A stretch of 59,005 bases of DNA from Coprinus comatus (lineage: Eukaryota > Basidiomycota > Agaricomycetes > Agaricales > Agaricaceae). The notes beneath the pieces are model-generated. The model ran no database searches, was not told the DNA's origin, and was given only the letters and a program-made list of their open reading frames with translations. Of the stretch, positions 43,157-55,035 are shown piece by piece (the first letter of the stretch is position 1; each line of letters starts with the position of its first letter). Location: assembly GCA_034638255.1 (NCBI GenBank), contig JAWPGT010000113.1, positions 1-59,005 of the forward strand, given 5' to 3'. A program made the translations under genes and the position numbers.

Positions 43157-44282
43157 GTGTTTGTGTTATATCTCAGTCATTTATTAACCGTTTCCTTCCA
43201 TTCCTTCGTCATCGTGCTCGCCTCGTCGTCCTCTACGATCCTGCGCTTACAGAAGGTGTCACCCGACTGTTCCTCCATAACATCTGGAAGCTCCACGGCC
43301 TACCTCAATGTGTTGTCTCTGACCGAGGCCTGCAGTTTGTGTCAGAATTTACCTGCAAGTTGTACCGACTCTTAGGCATCAAGGTCGCTGCGACTACGGC
43401 TTGGCACCCACAAGCCGACGGTCAAACCAAACAAGTTAACCAAGAACTTGACCAGTACATCCGAGTCTTTGTTAACCAGCGACAGAACAATTGGTATGAC
43501 CTTCTCCCGCTCACCGAGTTCCAACACAACAATCACATTCATGCTGTGACCCACCAATTGCCCTTTGTGTTAGACACCGGCCGTGACCCTCGCATGGGCT
43601 TTGAACCCCGACAACATCCCTCCCGACTCGAAACAGTCAATGAGTTCAAAACCCAGATGGAGTCGGCACTAGAAGAAGCAAAGTCAGCACTGGTGAAGGC
43701 AAAGGACAATATGGCGAAGTACTATGATCAATGTCGGACCCCTGCCCCCGAGCTCAAGATGTGTGACATGGTTTACCTTGACGCATCGGATATCGCAACA
43801 AGTTGGCCCTCAAAGAAGTTCGAGCACACACAGTTAGGTCCTTTTGCCATCGACCGCAAGGTCGGGCCTGGGGCATATCGGCTCAAGCTTCCCCGAAGGT
43901 TGTCTCGCCTGCACCCAGTGTTCAATGTGGTTAAACTCACCCCAGCTCCCGAAGACCCAATCCCTGGTCGGAAGCCGACAAAAATACCAATGCCAATACT
44001 GGTGGACAATGAAGAGGAATAGGAAGTAGAAGAAATATTGGACAGTAAAGTGCAACAAGGTAAACTCAGATTTCTGATCAAGTGGCAAGACTTCAGCATG
44101 GAAGAGAACTCTTGGGAACTCACAGCCGATGTCCACACCCCCGAAAAAATCGCCAAGTTCTATCGCAAGAACCCCACTGCACCTCGACTTATCCGTTCCA
44201 TGGCCTTTGACTCCATTCCTTTCCAACCTCACACTCAGTTCACAGGTACATTGGGACACTGCACCCTAGAAGGGGGGGTAGA
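43157..44282 (+). pseudogene. 3' half of a second chromodomain gypsy pol
   Basis: 5'-truncated integrase of a different gypsy family: LFLHNIWKLHGLPQCVVSDR, then AWHPQADGQTKQVNQELDQY, the GPY/F-like ...QLGPFAIDRKVGPGAYRLKL, and a chromodomain (VEEILDSKVQQGKLRFLIKW). An in-frame TAG (44020) separates the integrase C-terminus from the chromodomain, at a place where the related pol in this window has a tyrosine codon. A purine tract GAAGGGGGGGTAGA precedes the LTR. Confidence 0.85.
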
Positions 44283-44647
44283 TGTAAGGGGACCTTCCTC
44301 ACTGACCCTTACACCGACACACCAACTACTGACCGATCCTCCGATGTTCCGACTTCCATCGGAACACCTCGTGACTTCACACTTTCATGACTTGCCCCCT
44401 CACATGACTCATCCCCCATTGTTCCCATTGTCCATGTTACGACATCCCTCTGGACAATAGCTGGCGTCTCTGTTGGTATAGTAGTATATATTGTGTGTAG
44501 CCTGTGCGAGTGAATCCCCAACTCTTTCTCTTTGGATTCCTTGCTAGGTATGTTGTATCTGTTCTGTAATATGTTTCCGATCAAATATAACTTTGGATTC
44601 CTCGCTAGTTGTCGGGCCATTCATCACCGACATGAGTTGCCCTTACA
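44283..44647 (+). repeat. 3' LTR of the second gypsy element
   Basis: 365 bp, beginning TGTAAGGGGACC directly after the polypurine tract and ending TGCCCTTACA, so the ends are inverted copies (TGTAAGGG/CCCTTACA). Confidence 0.75.
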
Positions 44648-45234
44648 GTTGTTGGTTGGGAATAATTCCCACATTGAATTCAACATGACTGTTGGCATTC
44701 CTTGATTCTTTTGTTAAACTCCTGTTCGACATTTCGTGAATGACACAAAGACTCACAGCTTGGGTCCTCTCACATGTGGCGGTTCTGCTTGATTTACCTT
44801 TGTCTTCCTGGAACGACCCCCAACCATGTTCTAACAGTGATCAGTTGGGCGCCAAAACACCAAAGCCACCGTCCAAACTACCCACATCACACATACAACT
44901 ATTGCCCCCTGAGTTGCACACTGAAATTCTCAAATATCTTCAGTGGAAGGATCTACTAAATGCCAGTCTAGTATGTCATTACCAATATGTCTGCATATCC
45001 ACAAATGTTCAGCTTGAAGCTGTAGATATGTCAAAGGTGGTATCAAGCTACGAAATGGAAACAGCTTTGGTTGTCCCTTGCCAGATATCTCAAATCGATT
45101 CCCGGAGTAGGACAAATGGAGGAGCCTATGGGAGACTATTCTGTTGCAGAACTGCAACAATGGGTCTTGAAGAGACTGCGAGTGCAGGAGTTGTGGACTG
45201 TTGAAAACACACCACTAACATTCAACCAACTGTC

Positions 45235-46077
45235 AGGAATGCTCTAGACAGTCCCCAACGTCAGTACTTATTGTTGGTTGAGGTTAGAAGAGTTGTGGTT
45301 GGATATTCTCTTTGGAGTTCTGGACTTGTAGATTGTTTCCGCTTTCTGTGACATCACAATGTCACGTCACACGTTACTGAAGCGTCCTGCAGACACATGA
45401 AGACTCTCTAGTCTATCTACGAGTTAAATCTAATGGGTCATTGTTACGAGTCCACCCAAACCACCGGCCCGTACCACTACCACCGAGGAAGACTTGTTCG
45501 CCATCTTCCCCGAACTCATTCCCAATGACGACACCATGGACGACTCCGCTTGACATACCATTCCCCGGTGACATCACAGTGACATCACTATGACATCGTT
45601 ATGACCTAACGTCGAACTAAGTATGAGACTCCACTTATGCTTAGAAGTCTGCATTTCCCCAGCTCCAGTATTAGTTATGTGTTTCGTCATTTTACTCCTG
45701 TTGACTAATCTTTCATTGTATATGGAGTAAATAGTCCCCGACCCCGATGTCTCACCTACTCCTGTTGACAGTTCTAGCATTGTGTATGGAGTAGATTATA
45801 AAGCGATGACGAGTATTTGGGATATACGTAGTTAGTAGCTATTAATAGGTACATTCCTAGAATAGTATAAATACTCGCTGTATTAGACGATTAAAGCCTT
45901 AAGCTTTAATCTCTTCTGTTGTAGCCCTTATACATCTCTGTCTCCATACCTCTCGGTCACTAGGTTGAAAGGCCTTGAGATTGCAGCAGAGTGTTTATTG
46001 ATCGCACGTTCCTACACGACTGCACTCTAGCGTTTAAGTTCCAGGAGTGTTCAGCTTAACGGTTCGTGGTCATAACA
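45235..46077 (-). mobile_element. Chimeric insertion: copia LTR fragment joined to a gypsy 3' end
   Basis: 45235-45417 matches the start of the copia LTR at 42905 (TGTCAGGAATGCTCTAGACA). From about 45447 the sequence matches the 3' end of the gypsy element in the opposite orientation to that at 24.5 kb: the tail of its third ORF (EEDLFAIFPELIPNDD), then a complete LTR (45597-46077) ending GGTCATAACA. The join (near 45418-45446, TCTACGAGTTAAATCTAATG) is unlike either. No common target duplication is visible. Confidence 0.75.
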
Positions 46078-46353
46078 GTCATGGTGAAGAATCCTTTTTG
46101 GAAGCAAGACCTACAGTTTCACTAGAAGACAAGGAACTCGCACAATCATTCTGGAGACCAGGTGTTGCGTTGACAGGAGAATATTTCATTGAATCCCTGA
46201 CGGAGACTCCAACCAACAACGTGTTCCTATCGATTACTAAGTATTTTAATAACAACAAGAAATATTATAAAGGCATTCCTTTGCAAGTGCGTCTTGAAAA
46301 CAATCTGCACATTGTAAGCACTTGAATACCCAATATATACCCATGACATTATG

Positions 46354-46929
46354 CACTACACCCTGGAAACAAAAATTCACATAAATTATCAAAACAATGA
46401 TGTAACATTATTGAATATTCACATTTAATAATTCTTGTCAATTATTGTACGTTTTTTCTTAAGTTCTTCAAAATAAACAAAAGATTATTCTAACACATTA
46501 TTGAAAAATTATCTTGAAGTTTCTGTTATCTAATGTTTTGATAATATTATAATAGTTTTCTTGGTAGAAATACAATAATTGGGGTAGAATATTGTAATAT
46601 TATTAAATCCTGATTTAAAAAGTTTTTTAGTACACTTTTTTATTTTAAGATTATTAAATAAAAATGAAATTGAAGACTAAATAATACTACAATATTCTAT
46701 CCTAACTATTGTAGCATTTATAAAACACTGTTGTGACATTATCCAAATCTCAAGTCACAAAAAATTCATAATAATGTTTTAATAATCTATCCACATAATC
46801 ATTTCTTTATTTTGAAGTACTTTAGAAAAAATATACAATAGTCTGGAGGAATTATTAAGGATGACTTTTCAATAATATCAAGTTATTGTTTTGATAATCC
46901 ATGTGAAATTTTGTTTCCACGGCGTAGTG
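46354..46929. mobile_element. Foldback MITE, family A, copy 2
   Basis: 576 bp, ends CACTACACCCTGGAAAC / GTTTCCACGGCGTAGTG; arms pair along most of their length. TATG on both sides (46350-46353, 46930-46933). Relative to copy 1 it is inverted: its left arm matches the reverse complement of copy 1's right arm. Confidence 0.8.
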
Positions 46930-47483
46930 TATGACTGACTCAGACCCCACAGTACAAACTTTATGCGACAACCGAACACATTGTTTTGACTTTTCGCACC
47001 TGCATTCATATTTACAGTATCACGCAACTCCTTAGTCATGACAAGGAAACAATTATCCTTCCTCTTCAACTGATTTCTTGCGATATAGGCCTTTCGATCT
47101 CCCCCCTTTGGTCCTTTGAGGACTACATGGAGCTCACTTATTGTCGGCACGATCAATTCTGGTTGTTGCGGATGTTTACTGATGGGCGACCATCAAAGAA
47201 TGTTCTACTTGGTAAAAAAACTTTAGATTATATCGAAGGAGACATTGTTTTTACCCCGTCCACATTTGTATATTTGCACCCAGACTTCACTGACATTATA
47301 ACATATGAATGTGACATAGACGATATGGAATCTGTTGTGTTGTCGGGCAAACTTGCCCCTTTCCCCCGTCTTAATATACATCTGCCACGGCTTCCGCAGC
47401 GTGTTGGAGTGGAACCAGGCATAGGGCGGATGGTTTTGGCACGTCCAATGATGGGAGAATGTTACATATTAGATACAGCATAA

Positions 47484-48693
47484 TGTATTATTATCATCCA
47501 CGAGCGACTAGTAAAATCCTGAATTCCAAACATCGTTTCAAACATTCTATAGTAACAATCAAGCTTCAACAGATTGACTCGACTCTACCGAAAAGGCTCA
47601 GAACATGAAGATCGTGATTTTTACACCACTTAGGTCTTCATTATGGATTCACATTTACCTTCCGAATACGAACCTTCCGAATCTACGTTTTTTGATTTTT
47701 GAAAATAAACAATCTGACTTTTGGTTGGGAACCGATGTTCCGTGATCAGCCGGTCAACGTTTTACTATTACGATATCGCCCCAGTTTGCACCTGGTTAGG
47801 ACACTCGAAGTAATGATAAGCAAATAATAAGTAAGTCTGAAAGACTTGGATGACGTCATCCGATCTATACCTTGTTCCCTGGCTGATGGACATGGCACAA
47901 CCTTGCACTGACCACACATCCACCTCCCGTCCCGACCGTCCAACTGCGGGAAACTAGATGAAATGTATGTCGTATATGCGTATACCTTTGCAAAGATCAC
48001 ACAAACGGCTTCTACAGTCACAGTGCGCGTCAGACAATTTCAGGCAGGTGGGAGCCTGCAATTTTTCGAACTCCTTCAGGTTACCTATGTTCTATTATCA
48101 CTTTCTAATCTTGCTGCATTCCAAGTCTAACCACGCACCTTCAATCCAAACATACCAGGTCGTTTAGTAACATTTTGCACAAGTCCACAAATCGAGGCAT
48201 TACAGTCAAAGAGCGGTTGCATATGTTTGTTGTGTCATTTGGTTGATGTATGCATGTGGTTTAATCAGATGGACGAAATGGAACCGTAGCAACCGTGACC
48301 TACTTGTTCTATTCGCTGTCATACCTATTTATAACCCCACAGTGCACGAAGCATGAAGGTATCTACAAAACAGTGTCTTTCGGTGGTGAGGCTTACTTCT
48401 CTTGTAGGGAAGCCTAATCTTTTGATACCACTTGGGCTCATTTATAATTGGACTTTTACACATCAGTAACGCTTCTCAGAAAAAGGGTGTCTTGGATTGT
48501 CCTGTTAAGCTTATGATATTATTGGGAAGACTAAGAATGAGACGGGGCACCGTGTCATAAGAGGTGTGGGTGTGTTGCTTCTGTTGTTTTGTTTGTTCGT
48601 CTCTCTCTTGTACACTGATATATACCCCCCTCGTATTATTGTCCACCCCTCAAGACATCTTCTCCCTCTGAACACCGACGTCGTTTCTTGCAG
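47484..48693. other. Intergenic region, promoter of the GH30 gene
   Basis: No supported gene in about 1.2 kb. A TATA-like GATATATACC near 48617 lies about 75 bp upstream of the GH30 start codon. Confidence 0.5.
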
Positions 48694-51676
48694 ATGAAAA
48701 GAATTTGTGTTTTATTATGCTTAGCTACGGCCACGTTGGCGCAGTATGCTATATGGGATCTCGTGAGTTTCTTATTGCCGCTAGCGGAGTCGTCCCAGGC
48801 TAACGTCCTGACTACAGATTCAAACGACATGGGACCGCTCAAAATTACTCACATATACTAATTCCAATCCACCCATTCAATTTGGATCCCCTGGGCCGGC
48901 TGCATCTGCAGATATCTCTGTTAATGATGCTTCGACTTTTCAATCAATTTGGGGATTCGGAGGCTCGCTGAGTACGTACTACGTTGTCAACATCAATAAC
49001 TATTGCTTTCGAAGAGAACTAATTACTCATCTTACAGCTGATTCATCTGCATTACTTCTGAACAATTTGAAGGTGCGTAGATTCCGTTTTCTGTCTTCAG
49101 ATTTCCCACTAACACACAATATAGAACAAGAATTCCTCGAATTACAAGAAGCTTTTGACATACCTTTTTGACCCTACAGATGGAGCAAATGCTGCTGGCT
49201 TGAGTTACATTCGAGTACCTCTGGGGGCTTCTGATTTTTCTGCTACCAGTGAGTCTATACCTACAGCTGTTTAGGGGAGAATATGATTAATGATTATTTG
49301 TAGGATATAGTTTTGACGATGTGAATGGAGACACCGCCTTCAATCAGTTTGATATCAATCGCGCACCTTCGTACCTATTCTCAGTACTTAGCGATATCAG
49401 AAACATAAATAAAGGTAAGCGCTCTTGTATCTATTTTGAGTTGGCTGATTTTTCACACTGCACTTTGTGCCAGCGATGAGAATTCATATTGTTCCCTGGT
49501 CTCCGGTTAGTACTCACCTTCGCATGGATTAGCAAGTAACTTTACCGATGCTTTATTTATATAATAGCCAGCATGGATGAAGACCAGCAACACAATGAAC
49601 GGAGGAGCTTTAAAGCCTGAGTTACTCGATGCTTGTGAGAAAGCGATAATTTTCCTCGTTTATACTTAATTCCTTGTTGACCCAACTCAACGCCTTTAAA
49701 TAGACGCGACCTACCTTCTCAAATGTGTTCAAGGTTTCACTTCCAAAGGCTTCCGTCCCTTTGCCATCACAATCCAGAATGAACCACAGCACAGCAATCC
49801 CACATATCCTACATCAGTGCTAACACCTGCACAAGAAGGGCGAATCGGCTTGAAATTAAGGCAACTCTTGGATTCTAATGGTTTCGGGGGTACCAATATT
49901 ATTGGTGAGTATCTGTTCAATGCTTGTCTGCTGAAATACGTAACGGAAGAGTAAGATAGCTGATCCGGTAATTGTAAAATGCCTCTAGGATACGATCATA
50001 ACTGGAGTAGTGCTTCTTCATACCCTGTTGAGCTGATGGATGCCGCGGAAAGTGCTTTCGATGGTGTCTCTTTCCACTGCTACGGGGTGAGTTTCCTTCA
50101 GATATATATGCATCTTCCAATAGTCATTTTACGTATCCGCCTTTAGGGATCGGTCAACCAACAAGATGATTTTAATGCAAAATACCCCAAGAAGGTACAT
50201 TCTCTCTCTCTATCCCCCCCCCCCCCCTCTCTCTCTAAAAGCTTCCGATGTTGACGTGGCTGTCTAGCAAATCTACTTTACAGGTAAGTCTATCGGACAG
50301 TGTATATTGTTAATGATACGATTAGCCTTTTTTCAAAAGAATGTTCGGGAACGCTCGGTAGCGATTGGTGGAGTGACATCAAGGTGCCTTCTACATTCTC
50401 TTGAAACCTTGAATACAACGCCGCTAACATTTGGCATTTCCATCAGTGGTATTTAGACAATATGTACGTCTTACTCTTTATATATCCTCAAGGTTTAACC
50501 AACGCTGATTTACCCTACGTTTAGCTTCATAGGTTCTTCAACTTTTTACTTTAACAAATGTTAAAGACGATACTGATAAGGGACATACCTCTCAATTCTT
50601 ATTCAGGCTCTGTTGTTCACAGGTCGCATATTGGTCTTATGTGGAATCTTGCTCTGGATGGCAGAGGTGAACCAAGAATTCCAGGTACAAGTAGTTGTGG
50701 AGGATCAGGATGTCGAGGTATCGTTACAATTAATTCCGATGGAACTTATAGTGTCAATCAAGAATGTACGTCTAATTTTGTCATCTTGAAATATCCAATC
50801 ACATAGCTAAACATTTGAGGACATTAAATAACTAACTGAAAACCATTGAAATACAAATACGTCATAATTCTAATTCCAACCCGGACCGATTCACTTCATC
50901 ATTCATTCCGACGCCCCATCCTCTCCTTTCATATTGTGTGGCACATTTATAACTTTATTCGATTGACTTTTCCTGGATCGGATGAAAAATTCTTCAGTCT
51001 ACGCAATGGCTCAAGTTTCGAAGGCTACAATCCCTCGGGATGCCAATGGTCCTCCTGCCAAACGTATCCAAGTTTCCGTAGGAGGTAACCTTGGTTGGGC
51101 ATTACGTGTTGGTGCTTTCGTTACTGGACGCGCCAATTCAGGGGATTGGTCAAGAATCTCACTCGTGGTTTTGAACTGTTAGTTTTCCTTGACATTAATC
51201 ATTAATCATTAATGGAGCAAAACGGTGGCTGACCTTAGCCTTCCTTTTTATTTCTTATAGGGAATGATAATAGCGGCGGTTGGAATCCCCAACCTGTTCG
51301 TGCTACGATTAATTTCAGAGGAACTCAGGTTAGTCCATTTGATCTTATGGTAGTAAGAGAATTTGAAGTGACATTAACTATATCAATTAGGCTATATACA
51401 CTTTCCCTGTTGGAGTAACTACTTTATGGTGGTATGGTGAGTACTTTATTTCCATTTAGTATCAGCTAACTTCCAACGCATTTGTCGTTGTTCTAATTGT
51501 AATCTTTCACAACAGCGCCTGCAGCCTCCTTGAACGGTACCATCGTAGAATCAGAACCGGAGTATCATCAAACTCCGTTTAACGATGATGACGTCGATAT
51601 CGAAGTTATTGATGAGTCGGATTATAATATCTATATGGATGAATCCGACCAAACACCTCTTCAATTCAATCCTTGA
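48694..51676 (+). CDS. GH30 glycoside hydrolase (endo-beta-1,6-galactanase/glucanase-like), secreted
   Basis: Predicted secreted glycosidase cleaving beta-1,6-linked galactan or glucan. It starts MKRICVLLCLATATLAQYAI at 48694, a signal peptide with cleavage likely after LAQ. Numerous small exons (more than a dozen) join in frame. Family marks: FQSIWGFGGSLTDSSALLLN; GLSYIRVPLGASDFS; IVPWSPPAWMKTSNTMNGGA; the acid/base Glu in FAITIQNEPQHSNPTYPTS; FHCYGGSVNQQDDF; and the nucleophile Glu in QIYFTECSGTLGSDWWSD. The C-terminal beta-domain has IGLMWNLALDGRGEPRIPGT, AMAQVSKATIPRDANGPPAK and VGGNLGWALRVGAFVTGRA. A ~45-residue acidic tail (ESEPEYHQTPFNDDD...) extends past TTLWWYAP, where most relatives stop. 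A 16-nt exon (50268-50283) ends inside the nucleophile codon. Appears intact. Confidence 0.87.
50214..50227. repeat. C14 run flanked by CT repeats in a GH30 intron
   Basis: The intron before the 16-nt exon has CTCTCTCTATC, 14 C, then TCTCTCTCT, an unusual polypyrimidine tract upstream of the acceptor GTCTAG. Confidence 0.9.
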
Positions 51677-54600
51677 GAAAAAGGAAGCTCTTGACTTACA
51701 TACTGTGTAAAGTACTCAATGTATTAAGAATAAATTCATCCTCGGATATCGCCCATGGTTGATACATACATCAGACAGGGGACCACTGGACCACTCTCCA
51801 CTAAATAATCACTTTTTTTTTCATGTGGTGATTTAAATTCTCCATCTCGGGCTCCATTTCTCCATTGTGATGGATCATGATGGCATATTGACATTTACCG
51901 TCACTCTACGTCTATCTCACCTGAGCTCTCCGTCTAGACGCCCCGCTTGATATTCAATATATTTATATTTTCCACAAAACCCGATGTGTTTGATACCTCC
52001 AGGTCCCAGGTTCCGTATCTTATTTATAACTCTCTCGACTTCTGATGAACATCGATGTTGCCACTCTATTACCTATGTAACCGAACCTTCTTATCGGGAA
52101 ATTCCAGAACACATATAATATAAATATAAAAATAACTTGAGGGCTAATCACATTACTTTTTTTCCCATTTTTTTTGATAACACGGCACATCAGAATTTAA
52201 AGAAGTTCGAAGGGGTTGGTATACATACTTTTTTTTTTGCCCCTTGTACATAAGTAGGTTGATGGGTGTGGTGCATGGAAGAAGTTTTCGGAATTATCTT
52301 TTTTAAATGATACCTCCCTTAGTTTCCCTCAGCAATTTAATTGTATCAAGAAATCGAATCCCATAGTATACCCACCCCGTAAGTATTATTTTAGTTTTAT
52401 GCAAATTCATTTCGGGTCTACTTAATACATAGGAAAGTACACATCAGGTGCACGAAAAAGGCTTCCGTGATATGAAGGGGACGGACTTTCGTATACTCCT
52501 TTTGCGATCCATTTCAATACATTTGCAGTTCGATATTCTACCCTGAAAGACACTATAGAGGGAGTGAGAGAGGGAAAGAGGCAAATTCCGAAGGAGGCTT
52601 TTTGCTCTTGAAAGAGATAAATTGGCGTTTGCTTTTGCTTCTAGATGAGTAAGTAAATCATTTTAGGGTTCTAGTCTGAAAGAAAAAAAACCTAATTCTA
52701 GTACATACCTGAAAGCAACTTCCCTCAGCGCACTAACCTAGTAAACCATCCGGAAAATGCCAAGGGTTTCATAACCTTCTCACTTCTTCTGTTTCCTTCC
52801 CTTCCGCGGCGTGGAGGGTAAAATCCCATGACACATATGTAATACCTATAAACGCTTGGCTGAAGCTGTTCATCTAAAAAAAAACTTAGCATGTATCCAG
52901 AAAAATGAAATCGGGCACATCGGGATCAGGGTGTTCCTTCTGTTGATGTAAACGGTCAGCGCTAGCATACACTTACGATCAAGATGACCAAACTAAAATT
53001 ATCACGACTCCCCCATATATTGGATAGTTACCTTTCTAAGTCCAGCTTCTTCTTCTGGATTATGAAGAGAAGAGAAATGGGGTGTTACGGACCTTTTACT
53101 AGTGCTCCTTTATCGATATCTCCCTTGTGCATCATGGTCTCCACGGGTCAGTACAAAAACGTTGGAATTAGAATGGGGAAGTTAGAACGGGGAATCGGAG
53201 CCACCCTATCTATCCGTAATGATTTGCACTATCCCCATGGTAGTTAATCATCGTGATGTGGGCTACATATCCCGATTTAAGGGTCCTAATCGGGCACAGA
53301 ATAATAATGACGAATAAATGCAAGGTGTATATATTTTCGTTCTCCCCTTGAGTGTTATATATGCCATTGAATTGTTGGAATAGGTCGTAGTAGTACCGTC
53401 GTACAACTATGTGTTAAAAATGCTTGTGAGAGAGTCGTAGGTTTTGATACACCGCAAGATTGGAAAAGAAGAGTGGTGATTGCGACCTAATCGAGAAAAC
53501 TGTCCGAGTTTGTTCAATAACCAACATGAATGTGACATTTTTGAATACAGCATGAGATACCAACCCAGTATATGCGCTTTGTTTCCATGTGGTCGAATAG
53601 TGGAGGTTTAGTATGGTGATATTGACAAGCTAATATTGATACAACCAGGATACCACCACCCACTAGCGTTGTTTACAATTGGCTTCATAACTTGATGTGC
53701 TTAGCCAAAATTCAAGCACGTATGATGGTCAATCAAGTGGGGCAACAGACTGCAGACTGTAACGTTCGATCGGCGGCTAGAAAAGTCAAACCTATTGATC
53801 ACGTTCGTAGAGAAGAATATGGGTCCGGGGCTCCTCGGGAAGGTGATTGGATAAATCAACGTTAGGTGTGTCTTCTGTATGCTGGATTATCCAAATTGTG
53901 ACATGTGTACGAACAGTCATCAAGGCTTTGGAGTATGAGCTTTCCAACGCTTGGAGGCTTAGTCATGTTCCAGGCTGTACGGCAGTTATCGGATGAGTAC
54001 TGTGATGTTTGGAAGGCTGTCTGGAAGTCATTTGGATATTTCCAGAGCATTGAAATGCACCAGGTGGACTTCTCCCAGTTAGAATTTTTCTGGACCTTGG
54101 TCCCGGACGTCGTGTGATCTTGACCTCTAAATATAGTTTTTACTATGCTTGGACTCTATGTAGCGAAGTCTGACTGTTGGATGTGGGATTGTAATCCTCA
54201 ACTTGGCACGTTTCAGCCACATTACGATGTTTGTATAGTACATACACTCACTCATGTGTTCTCCTTGCAGTTTCAGGTTCGGAACATTCTGCCTAGAACG
54301 AAAGGGGCCAACAGGATTGGCAAGTACGTACATGGGCTGTCTTACGTGTAGACTGTGTCCTCAGCAGAGTGAACGTACCAGGTCCTAAATACCTGGATAT
54401 ATGCGCCGAACGACAGAGTACGAACACCTTCCGAGTAGAAGACATTCCATGAGAGTTTTTTTATGGCCTGGATCGGAGTGTGTTTTACCCGAGTCCTATA
54501 TGGGGTTTCGGTGTTCTGTTGAGAGACTGGATGAGGGTGAGAGACAGAAAGATGTGCTTGCGATTCATACGGAAACGGAGAGTAATTAAAGGATAAGCGA

Positions 54601-55035
54601 CCCCCTGACGCCCACATAACAAAATTGAATGTCACATGACACGACGTGTCTTCTCTTCTCCGGATTGGATTCTACCCGCGTTGATGGTATGCAGGCCCCG
54701 ACTGGCGAGGTGACAGAAACTCTGGAAGGAAAAGGAGAGAATGAAGGGCAGAGCTAAAGGCTCTATCTGAGCATCTTATCATCGTGGCACAGTGAAGAGG
54801 ATGAGCCGCCGTGATATGAAGTCGGACTTCTGGGCCCATCAGGCTTCTTATCTTGACTTGACATACCGCAAGTGACTGGCCTTCGTGATGAGGAGGAGAG
54901 CAGTCGGTCCGTGCAGGGCCATGTGAAGTCTCCACCCATCTATTCTTGGCCTATCGACTTGTCTGTCCGACTTTCCCTGTCACAAATCAACTTAAAAACT
55001 CCTCCATTCACCCCCTTCCCTTGCATTCCCCCGCC
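51677..55035. other. Long intergenic region, no gene confirmed
   Basis: About 3.4 kb with several T-rich tracts. Around 54350-54590 a plus frame reads VPGPKYLDICAERQSTNTFR and YGLDRSVFYPSPIWGFGVLL with one stop between; it may be a decayed gene piece, but I recognise no family. Nothing else supported. Confidence 0.4.

Larger units (their letters stand above)
44690..47483 (+). pseudogene. F-box protein pseudogene, copy 2, split by insertions
   Basis: Starts MTQRLTAWVLSHVAVLLDLP at 44740; homology with copy 1 begins upstream at about 44690. F-box: LLPPELHTEILKYLQWKDLL. After an intron: TKWKQLWLSLARYLKSIPGV and DYSVAELQQWVLKRLRVQEL, to FNQL at 45234. An LTR chimera (45235-46077) interrupts. The gene resumes with SHGEESFLEARPTVSLEDKE, WRPGVALTGEYFIESL and VFLSITKYFNNNKKYYKGIP. 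A MITE (46354-46929) interrupts again, and the rest (47100-47483) reads SFEDYMELTYCRHDQFWLLR, GDIVFTPSTFVYLHPDFTDI, ending GECYILDTA. Removing the insertions gives a nearly complete gene, so copy 2 preserves what copy 1 lost. Now non-functional. Confidence 0.7.
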
